A stretch of DNA of 64,000 nucleotides from Mauremys mutica (lineage: Eukaryota; Chordata; Testudines; Geoemydidae). The notes below the pieces were generated by a model. That model worked only from the letters and a program-made list of their open reading frames with translations, was not told where the DNA came from and ran no database searches. Positions 49,853 to 57,900 of the stretch are shown here, piece by piece; within the stretch, counting starts at the first letter, position 1; every line of letters begins with the position of its first letter. The stretch lies in NCBI RefSeq assembly GCF_020497125.1, contig NC_059073.1:21039225-21103224 (forward strand), in the 5' to 3' direction. The position numbers and the translations under genes are program-made.

Positions 49853-50045
49853 AAACTAGATGCAGGCCTCTGAGATGAAGAGGCTTTTAATGTTCAGATA
49901 ATGTTGCTGGCTCTGAACCAACCATAAAACAATCATCCCAATTTGGAGTTAAGCAAAACAAAAGTCCATCTCAAATTAACCTTATTACATTAAAGGCATC
50001 TTTCAATTAAATTGGCTTTAAACAAAAAAGGGAAAAGAACCCATT

Positions 50046-50164
50046 TCACTTAATAAGCAGAGCTTTCTGCGCCTGTTTTCTAGTGACACCCGCAGGCTTC
50101 TTTTCCACAGATTTGATGACTCCAACAGCAACAGTCTGCTTCAAGTCCCGAGCTGCAAAGCGAC
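50046..50164 (-). CDS. eef1a1o: 42Sp50-like exon 7: C-terminus and stop
   Basis: After the acceptor TTCATTTCAG the exon completes a glycine codon, encodes [20 protein letters not shown] and then [18 protein letters not shown], and stops at TGA (50046-50048). The basic tail is typical of eEF1A proteins, but its text differs from the somatic KVTKSAQKAQKAK type. Confidence 0.93.
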
Positions 50165-53100
50165 CTGAAATGAAGTTAAATATTTTAGTTGCCTTTCAAA
50201 CCAAGAAGGCGGCGGCACTACTGCTTATATTCATGCAGTCACTTTGTACTTCCTCCAGCCCCTACTCTTGTCTGTCATCTTATAATGAGGTTTAAGCTCT
50301 TTGGGGCAGGGACCATCTTCGTTCTGTGTTTGTACAGCATTAACCAATGGGGGCCTGGTCCATGACTGACTCAAGCAGTTCAGACTGCTAGGCCACCTTC
50401 AGTGCAGTAACAGTCTGTTTATTTAGGTTGTTTAGCTGAAGTTTACAGTCAGCTTCTGCTTCCCTGCCCAGTCCATCAAGATACACAAGACCATGATAGA
50501 CAATGGAAATGGAAGCTCCTAGGGTTTAGCTAAGGTGACTCCTCACATCTCATGTATGTGATTAGTAGCAAATAGGTAGAGCTGACTTGACTTCAGATAC
50601 TTGCCTAAAGGGGGATAGTCAAAAAACCGCTCCACACACAGAGGCTTCTTAGGTACAAGTCTGATGGTAGCAGAGTCTCCAGACTTCAGCACGGAGGGAT
50701 TGTCCTCCAGCTTCTCCCCAGATCGACGGTCAATCTTCTCAAAGAGCTCAGCAAACTGGCAGGTGACATGAGCAGTGTGACAGTCTACCACTGGGGAGTA
50801 GCCAGCCTTGATAAAGCCAGGATGATTCAGGATGATCACCTAGGATCAAAGGAGGGGTTTGTTCCAGGAACAGATCTGTGCTTTAGGGGTTCCCCAACCA
50901 TCTGATTGCTTTTTTAAATGCCCAGACATTTATGGAGAGCAGTGCCCCAAAATTTGGGCAGCAGATACTGCTAGAAGCTGCCTAAGCCAACAGACACCAG
51001 CACTGGGGAGGAGTGTCTGTAGCAATTACTATATTCTGCAGAGTCCAGTCTGACTGACTCTCCCAACCTTCTCCCCACACCTATTCCAAACCTTCCAGTG
51101 GTGCTACCAGAGGTCACACCCCCTCAAGAACTCTGGCCTCCCTGCTGCACACACATGAAGGGCCACCACTCTATGAACCATGTAAGCCCCATAGAAGCAA
51201 AGTCTCTGCACCTGAGCAGTGAAGTGGGCTGCTGCTGCTGGGGGGTCACTCCTGGAGTTGCCAGCTACATAGCCCCGTCTCAGGTTCTTGACTGCAATGT
51301 TCTTTATGTTGAAGCCCACATTATAACCAGGAAAAGCCACCTGCAGTGGCTCATGGTGCATTTCAATGGTTCTGACCTCTGCCGAGAGGTTTGCAGGGGC
51401 AAAGGAGATGTTCATGCCCGGCTTGAGGATGCCTGTCTCTATCTTCCCCACTGGTACAGTGCCAATTCCTAGGAGGAGACAGGGGAAGAGTAAGTCAGAG
51501 CTGACTGTGGAAAGCCCATAACCAGCACAGCAAGCAGACCAGTTAGTTTGAGGGAGGGTGGAGTATCCTGGCAAGGATGATGGAGGGAGAGTCCCCTCAG
51601 AAGTGTTTCCTTCATGAAGTTGAGCCGTCACTAACCAAGGCCAGAATAGCAAAGAGACCAGCACCCAGTATGCTTTGTGTAGGATTTGGGCCCTGCCCCC
51701 AGAGGACCAGTCAATCATCTCAGAGACCCCCCCATACAGAACCCAGCTGTAGATCAGCATATCCCAGGGTCCCGTGCCTGCCTGGACTGACCTCCGATCT
51801 TGTAGACGTCCTGCAGAGGCACCCTCAGGGGTTTGTTACTGGGCCGCACAGGAGGCAGGAGAGAATCTAGCGCTTCCAGGAGTGTCTGCCCCTTCCCAAA
51901 GCCTTCCTTCCGTTTGACCTTCCAGCCTTTGAACCATGGCATCTGCAGGGGGAAGCCAAGCATCTCCTTGGCAGTCTCTGGCTACAGGAAATGCAGCCTG
52001 GGGCTGGGACCTGAGGTCTGGCTGTTAGCCCCCGCGGGAGGGCCGTTACCCCTGGACTCACCCTAAAGGGTGCCCGTAGGCCTGTCCCTTCCCCACATGG
52101 CTGCAGCACTCAGCACTTCGCCTTACCATCAACACCGCCAACTGCGTGGCCCATCTCCTTCCCTCCTACCCACTGGGCATGGCAGAGGGCCCAGAGCCCT
52201 GCTGGAAGGGAGCAGCCGCTGCGCGGAACTGAGCTCCACATGGCTCCCTCCCACCAGCAGCTGCCCTGAGCTCCCCCTGCCCGGATGGATCCCCCACCTT
52301 GGCGCTGGGCAGGGTGACGTTCTCGCCGGCCCAGCCGGACACCGGCACGCAGGGCACCGCGGCGGGGCTGTAGCCGATCCTGCGCAGGTAGAGGCTGACG
52401 CCCCGCACCACCTCCTCGAAGCGCCGCTGGCTGTAGGGCGGCTCGGTCAGGTCCATCTTGTTGACGCAGAGCAGCAGCTGCTTGACGCCCAGGGTATAGG
52501 CCAGCAGGGCGTGCTCGCGGGTCTGCCCCTGCCGGGACACGCCGGCCTCGAACTCCCCGGGCGCGGCCGAGACCATCAGCACCGCGGCGTCCGCCTGGGG
52601 CAGAGAGGGGTCGTGTGAGGGTGGGGGCCGCTCCGTGCGCCCGGCGGGGCTGCAACCCGGGCGCCCAGCCCCCTCTAACACCGCCCCCAGCTCAGCCCGG
52701 GGCAGGATCGGGGCCGCTCCGTGCGCCCGGCGGGGCTGCGGCCCGCCCAGCCCCTGTAACACCGTCCCCTGCTCAGCCCGGGCCGGGGCAGGATCGGGGC
52801 CTCTCCGTGCGCCCGGCGGGGCTGCGGCCCGCCCAGCCCCCTCTAACACCGCCCCCAGCTCGGCCCGGGACAGGATCTGGGCCTCTCCGTGCGCCCACGG
52901 GGCTGCAACCCGGGCGCCCAGCCCCCTCTAACACCGCCCCCAGCTCGGCCCGGGACAGGATCGGGGCTGCGGCCCGCCCAGCCCCTGTAACACCGCCCCC
53001 AGCTCAGCCCGGGACAGGATCGGGGCTGGAACCGGCCCAGCCCCCTGTAACACCGCCCCCAGCTCAGCCCGGGCCCGGGGCAGGATCGGGGCCGCTCTGT

Positions 53101-53767
53101 GCGCCCGGCGGGGCTGCAACCCCCCCAGCCCCAGCTCGGGGCAGGATCGGGGCGCCCGGCGGGGCTGCAGCCCGCCCAGCCCCTGTCACACCGCCCCCAG
53201 CTCAGCCCGGGGCAGGATGGGGCCGCTCCACCGCCGGGGGCACCGGCCGTACCGCCCCCGGGCGAGGGAGGGCCCCGGCCCCGCTACCTGGGAGGTGCCG
53301 GTCAGCATGTTCTTGATGAAGTCGCGGTGGCCCGGCGCGTCGATGATGGTGATGGAGAAGCGGCGCGTGTGGAACTTCCACAGCGAGATGTCGATGGTGA
53401 TGCCCCGCTCCCGCTCCGCCTTCAGCTTGTCCAGCACCCAGGCGAACTTGAAGGAGCCTTTCCCCACCTGCGGGGCGAGCAGCGCGGCGCGGCGGTCAGG
53501 GCGCGTGGGGACGGCTCAGCCCCCGGGCCTGCAGCCGCGCCGCTAGGGGCCGTCTGCGCCGGGGAAGGGCGACCCCGCAATGGGGCCGGAAGGGGGCGAG
53601 TGTACCTGGCTAGCCGCGGCCTCCAGCTTCTCCAGCAGCCGGGGCTCCAGCCCCCCGCACTGGTAGATGAGGTGGCCGGTGGTGGTGGATTTACCCGAGT
53701 CCACGTGGCCGATGATCACGATGTTCATGTGGGTCTTGCGAACCGGCTCCGACTCCGGCTCCCCCAT
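50046..53767 (-). CDS. eef1a1o: Divergent translation elongation factor 1-alpha, 42Sp50/oocyte-type (join of seven exons)
   Basis: This GTPase belongs to the eEF1A family, which carries aminoacyl-tRNA to the ribosome. Seven exons (162, 180, 297, 151, 257, 235 and 119 bp) give 466 codons plus stop, with no frameshift. Motifs: G1 GHVDSGKST (residues 20-28), G2 threonine in GITID (78), G3 DAPGH (97-101), G4 NKMD (159-162), G5 SGW (200-202). Domains 2 and 3 follow from about residue 250. The exon cuts match vertebrate EEF1A1 as I recall it, except for six extra N-terminal residues and a shorter end. Segments such as [33 protein letters not shown] and [18 protein letters not shown] resemble amphibian 42Sp50 (thesaurin a), a tRNA-binding protein of the oocyte 42S storage particle, rather than eEF1A1/2. 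Introns and a full G domain argue against a processed pseudogene. The oocyte role is inferred from the family. Confidence 0.9.
50290..50380. repeat. L2/MIR-like fragment in the last intron of the 42Sp50-like gene
   Basis: GCTCTTTGGGGCAGGGACCA, then TGTGTTTGTACAGCATTAAC and GGCCTGGTCCATGACT, match the pattern repeated at 55270-55350. Confidence 0.6.
50605..50839 (-). CDS. eef1a1o: 42Sp50-like exon 6: domain 3, GC donor
   Basis: This is a 235 bp exon after the acceptor GATCCTAG. It encodes [20 protein letters not shown], then [20 protein letters not shown] and [11 protein letters not shown] plus one base. The downstream donor reads GCAAGT instead of GTAAGT. The same exon length in eEF1A1, and the phase match to the last exon, support this boundary. 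Confidence 0.92.
51212..51468 (-). CDS. eef1a1o: 42Sp50-like exon 5: domain 2
   Basis: This is a 257 bp exon. After the acceptor CTCCTAG it reads [20 protein letters not shown], then [20 protein letters not shown] and [20 protein letters not shown], and ends at a codon boundary (AHFTAQ) before the donor GTGCAG. eEF1A1 has the same exon length. Confidence 0.93.
51792..51942 (-). CDS. eef1a1o: 42Sp50-like exon 4: start of domain 2
   Basis: This is a 151 bp exon after the acceptor CCCTGCAG. It encodes [20 protein letters not shown], then [20 protein letters not shown] and [11 protein letters not shown], ending one base into a glycine codon before the donor GTCAGT. Confidence 0.93.
52298..52594 (-). 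CDS. eef1a1o: 42Sp50-like exon 3: NKMD and SGW motifs
   Basis: This is a 297 bp, phase 0 exon between the acceptor CTGCCCCAG and the donor GTGGGG. It encodes [20 protein letters not shown], then [40 protein letters not shown] and [29 protein letters not shown] and LCVNKMDLT are nearer to the 42Sp50 style than to the eEF1A1 text. GC content is very high. Confidence 0.93.
52610..53240. repeat. GC-rich minisatellite in intron 2 of the 42Sp50-like gene
   Basis: The core (T)AACACCGCCCCCAGCTCAG plus CCCGGGRCAGGATCGGGGC recurs about seven to eight times, with starts near 52678, 52756, 52844, 52929, 52987, 53047 and 53187. The spacing varies from about 58 to 90 bp, and some units also carry CGTGCGCCCGGCGGGGCTGC. 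It fills nearly all of the 693 bp intron. Confidence 0.85.
53288..53467 (-). CDS. eef1a1o: 42Sp50-like exon 2: switch I/II region
   Basis: This is a 180 bp, phase 0 exon between the acceptor CCCCGCAG and the donor GTAGCG. It encodes [20 protein letters not shown], then [12 protein letters not shown] (G2) and [15 protein letters not shown] (G3). The first codon is GTG (valine), where somatic eEF1A has methionine in MGKGSF. Confidence 0.93.
53606..53767 (-). CDS. eef1a1o: 42Sp50-like exon 1: start codon and P-loop
   Basis: The exon opens with ATGGGGGAGCCGGAG and reads [20 protein letters not shown] before [19 protein letters not shown]. It is 54 codons, ending at the donor GTACAC. eEF1A1 has 48 codons here, so six acidic/proline residues are added before KTH. 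A short N-terminal extension is also seen in amphibian 42Sp50. Confidence 0.92.
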
Positions 53768-53809
53768 CCTGCCGGGATCGCTGGAGGCGCCTCCGCCGCC
53801 GGCTCCGCC

Positions 53810-53815
53810 TTTATA
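53810..53815 (-). promoter_or_regulatory. TATA box of the 42Sp50-like gene
   Basis: On the minus strand the sequence reads GCGCCCTATAAAGGCGG, a good TATA box in a GC-rich setting, about 43 bp before the ATG. If used, transcription would start near 53785, giving a 5' UTR of only about 20 bases and no 5' UTR intron, unlike somatic EEF1A1. Confidence 0.55.
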
Positions 53816-54253
53816 GGGCGCGCTGATGGGCGCGGGCCCGCACCTGCTGGGCCAGGCCGCTCCCCTCAGGGACGCAGCAGCGTTACAGGCACCGCTGGGC
53901 TCTCAGGCCCCTCTGACGGCCTGTGTTGTGCTGGTGCCTCTGCCCAGAGAGCAGCTGCCCGCCACGGCGCAAGGCTCGTGTCCCCGTGTTGGGCCAGTGC
54001 TCCGGAGCGAGCATGTACCTGGAAAGTTACTTCAAAGAGAAAAGCAGCTCAAACCCCGCCACGCTGGCCCCAGGTAATAGCGGCCCTTGGCTTTGTTCCC
54101 AAAGAGAATAACTGGGTCTTCTTCTCACAGGCAACTTCACTGGGGACTTTTCCAGGTTATGTGAGTCTCCCTCCCCCATGATCACTGGCTGTTCCTACTG
54201 TCCTCCCAGAGACTTTAGGGCCTGAAGCGATGGACCATCATGATGATCTAGTC

Positions 54254-54564
54254 CATGGGTTGGCAGCCTTTCAGAAGTGGGGTGTCCAGTCTTCAGTTAT
54301 CCACTCTCATTTAAGGTTTTGCATGCCGGTAATACATTGTAACGTTTTTAGAAGGTCTCTTTCTATAAGTCGATAAGATATAACGAAACTATTGTTGTAT
54401 GTAAAGTAAATAAGGTTTTTAACACATTGAAGAAGTTTCATTTAAAATTAAATTAAAATGCAGAGCCCCCCAGACCGGTGGCCAGGACCCAGGCAGTGGG
54501 AGTGACACTGAAAATCAGCTTGTGTGCCGCCTTCGGCACGTGTGCCATAGGTTGCCTACCCCTG
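54254..54564. mobile_element. hAT-type MITE with perfect target duplication
   Basis: The ends are CATGGGTTGGCAGCCTTTC and the complement of CAGGGGTAGGCAACCTATGG. The 8 bp ATCTAGTC is perfect on both sides (54246-54253 and 54565-54572). The 311 bp interior is AT-rich. The element sits in an older CR1-type 3' tail (about 54220-54600). Confidence 0.9.
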
Positions 54565-55259
54565 ATCTAGTCTGACCTCCTGACATCTATAGATGTCATC
54601 ATTATAATTAACTAAAAGAAATTGAATCTTCCAAAGCCCACCTGTCGTCTATAGGCAGCCAGTAGTTGATTTTCAGTCAGAGGAGGCTAGAATTTCAGGG
54701 AAAGTCAGACTCCGCCTTGGGTATTTGCTAGAGTACTCTCTTCGCTATAACCATATTAAGGCACTGCCATGTGTTCTTTCTGGTATTAAAGTGACATTAT
54801 AATTTCAGCCCAACATTTACATTTTTAAAAAATCATGGAGCCCAGTTCCTGGGATATTTTTACCCTTTTAATAAAGATGGTTTGTCACTGGATTTCAACA
54901 GTCCCCTGCCACTAATCACAGATGCAGTGTGCTAATGCATAGACCTAGAAGATGAACACAACAAAGGTCTTGTTCCTACCCTTGGGTGTCAGTGGGCCCT
55001 AGAGTGGAGATACGGGTCTGTCGGCATGGAACTGATTGCAGAATCAGGGCCTAAAGAACAACAGACTCCAATATTCTCATTTTCCAAACTGGAGACAATG
55101 AAAGTCCAATATGAAATAAAGAGCATACGAGATGGGATGTAGACTAGATTGGAAAAAATATTGTAATGTTAAAGCTCTAACATGAGTAAGGGGTTTCTTA
55201 AAATGTCATTTTAGCATGACAGTGTCTTTCTTACACATTTTACATACAATCTACTGCTA

Positions 55260-55385
55260 ATATTTATATAAATTGCCGGCTCTTTGGGGCAGAGATCCTA
55301 TGTTTGTTCTGTGTTGTACAGCACCTAGCACAAGGCGGTCCTGGTCCATGATTAGGGCTCCTGGCTGCTACCGTAATGTGAATGA
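55260..55385. repeat. L2/MIR-like 3' end
   Basis: GGCTCTTTGGGGCAGAGATC, then TTCTGTGTTGTACAGCACCT and GGTCCTGGTCCATGATTAGG; same family as the fragment near 50300. Confidence 0.65.
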
Positions 55386-55494
55386 TATCAAAGTAATATA
55401 ACTGAGTAAACTATGGAAGCATCATGTACAGTCCTTTCACCTTAGTCTCTTTAATTGTCATAGCCAAGGTACTGATAACTGCAAGCTGCTCATG

Positions 55495-57900
55495 TAGCAG
55501 GATAGTCCAGTGGATAGGGCACTGTGCTAGAACTTGGAAGACAGGTTCAATTCCCTCTAGTGTGACAGTAAACAAGATTTTCAAAGCTATTTATGTCCTT
55601 GGGTACGTCTATACTACGGGACTATTCCGAATTTGCATAAACCGGTTTTGTAAAACAGATTGTATAAAATCGAGTGCGCGCGGCCACACTAAACACATTA
55701 AATCGGTGGTGTGCGTCCACGGTCCGAGGCTAGCGTCGACTTCTGGAGCGTTGCACTGTGGGTAGCTATTTCGTAGCTATCCCATAGTTCCCGCAGCCTC
55801 CCCCGCCCCTGGGAATTTCCGGGTTGAGATCCCAGTGCCTGATGGGGCAAAAATCATTGTCGCGGGTGGTTCTGGGTAATTGTCGTCAGTCACTCCTTCC
55901 TCTGGGAAAGCAACGGCAGACAAGCATTTCGCGGCTTTTTTCCCTGGATTGCCCTGGCAGATGCCATAGCATGGCAATCATGGAGCCTGTTTTGCCTTTT
56001 GTGACTGTCACCGTATGTGTACTAGATGCCGCTCACAGAGGCGATTCAGCAGCGCTACACAGCAGCATGCTTTTGCTTTTGCATGACAGCAGAGATGGTT
56101 ACCAGCCATATTGTACCATCTACCAATCCATAAATTGGTAATAAGATGATCATGGTTACCAGTCCTTTTGCACTGCACTATCTGTTGCTGTCATAAGTGC
56201 CCCTGGCTGCTCTTAGCCAGGGGTGCAAAAGCCGAAATTGGGAATGACTCCCTGAGTCAATCTCTCCTTTTTGGTATCTAAAAATAAAATCAGTCCTACC
56301 TAGAATATGGGCAAGTGTACTAGAGAACCACTGTATCATAGAACCAGAGAGCACAGCTGCTCTGTGTCAGATCCAGCAGAAATTATGAGCTGTATGCTAT
56401 TCACAGGGAGTGCTCCTGCAACAACCCCACCTGTTGATTCCATTCTTCCCCCAGCCTTCCTGGGCTACCATAGCATTGTCCCCCCACTTGTGTGATGAAG
56501 TAATAAAGAATGCAGGAATAAGACACAGTGACTTGTTAGTGAGAAATGAGTGGAAGGCAGCCTCCAGCTGCTATGATAGTCCAGACAAGACATTAAGGAG
56601 TGTGGAGGAGAGGAGCCCAGCATCCCACTGCTAGTCCAGGGGCAACTGAATCTTTTCTTTACACATGAAGGGTGGGGGCTGATGGAGCTCAGCCCCCTGT
56701 TGCTATGATGAGGACGGTTACCAGCCATACTGCACCATCTACCAGGAAAAATTAGGGCCAGGCGCCCTTGATTGACCTCACAGATGCTAGTCAGCATGGT
56801 TACCAGTCCTTTTGCACTGCCCCATGTGCTAATAGGCTGATGATGACAATGGATGTCAGTCTTACTGCACCATCAGCCACCCATGGCAGGGGGGGGGCAA
56901 GGATGTTGGTGTTGAGTGCTGCAGCATCGCATCTATCTGCAGCATTCAGTAAAGATAGGGTGACATGTAAAAGAGTCAAGAGAGGATTGTTTTCCCTTTC
57001 ACTTCTGGGGGTGGGTGGGTGGAGGCGTAAATTGCCGAGCTATGCCCTGACCCACCGCGGACACTGTTTTTGACCCTAGAAGCATTTGGAGCTCAGCCAA
57101 GAATGCAAATACTTTTCGGATACTGCAGGAACTGTGGGATAGCTTGAGTCCTCCAGTCCATGAGCGTCCATTTGATTCTTTGGCTTTCCATTACGCTTGT
57201 CACGCAGCAGTGCGCTGAGTCCCTGCTATGGCGTCTGTCTGGAGATTTTTTAAAAATGATTTTGAATTTTGTCTTCTGTAACGGAGCACTGATAGAACAG
57301 ATTTGCCTGCCCTTACAGCAATCACATCCGCATGGTCCATGCTGGAGCTCTTTTTTTATTTTGATTTCGGACTGCATCGCCACCCGTGCTGATCGGAGCT
57401 CCACGCTGGGCAAACAGGAAATATTCAAAAGTTCGCGGGGCTTTTCCTGTCTACCTGGCCACTGCATCCGAGTTCAGATTGCTGTCCAGAGCGGTCAGTG
57501 GTGCACTGTGGGATACCGCCCGGAGGCCAATACTGTCGATTTGCGGCCACACTAAACCTAATCCGATATGGTAATACCGATACTAGCGCTACTCCTCTCG
57601 TTAGGGAGGAGTACAGAAACCGGTTTAAAGAGCCCTTTATATCGATATAAAGGGCCTCTCAGTGTGGACGGGTGTGGCGTTAAATCGGTTTTACGCTCCT
57701 AAAACCGGTTTAAACGCCTAGTGTAGACCAGGCCAGAAATTGGCATTGCAATCCATGGGAGTGAGGTTCCTTTGCAAATCTAAGCCTTAGCTTCTCTGCC
57801 TCAGGTCCCATCTGTAAAATTGGAATAATATTTCTTCCTTACTTCACAGAGGAGTTGTGAGAATAAGTCCATTCATGATTATGAGCTCAGATACTATGGT
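55495..57900 (+). repeat. MIR-type SINE interrupted by later insertions
   Basis: A tRNA-like head, with A box TAGTCCAGTGGATAGGGCAC (55503) and B box GGTTCAATTCC (55545), and an L2-like tail (CTGCCTCAGGTCCCATCTGT and TAAAATTGGAATAATA, 57798-57834) lie on either side of about 2.2 kb of younger sequence. The parts are in the right order and orientation for one split MIR copy. Confidence 0.6.
55601..57734. mobile_element. Deleted Harbinger relative, no transposase
   Basis: The ends (GGGTACGTCTATACTA left; GGCCTGGTCTACACTAGGCG right, reverse complement) and flanking modules match the Harbinger at 33.08 kb. Shared pieces include TAGCGTCGACTT, TGCACTGTGGG, CTATCCCA(C/T)AGTTCCCGCA and an ATGGAGCC start at 55980. 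The start frame (MEPVLPFVTVTV) decays and the DDE core is absent. At the other end, GTGGTGCACTGTGGGATA is shared too. The subterminal motif is AACCGGTTT rather than TTCGAA, so it belongs to another subfamily. Internally GGTTACCAGCC and GGTTACCAGTCCTTTTGCAC recur (56096-56180 and 56716-56825). Confidence 0.75.

Noticed and set aside
52615..53316. 233-codon open frame on the + strand
   Set aside because: It is a translation of the intron 2 minisatellite; its repeats follow the DNA repeat and not a protein family.
50046..53767. The eEF1A-like gene as a processed pseudogene
   Set aside because: It has six introns with proper signals, no stops or frameshifts and all GTPase motifs. eEF1A1 retrocopies lack introns.
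53099..54181. 360-codon open frame on the + strand
   Set aside because: It runs antisense through exons 1 and 2 and the GC-rich intron of the 42Sp50-like gene. High GC removes stop codons; the text is Pro/Ala/Arg-rich with no domain.
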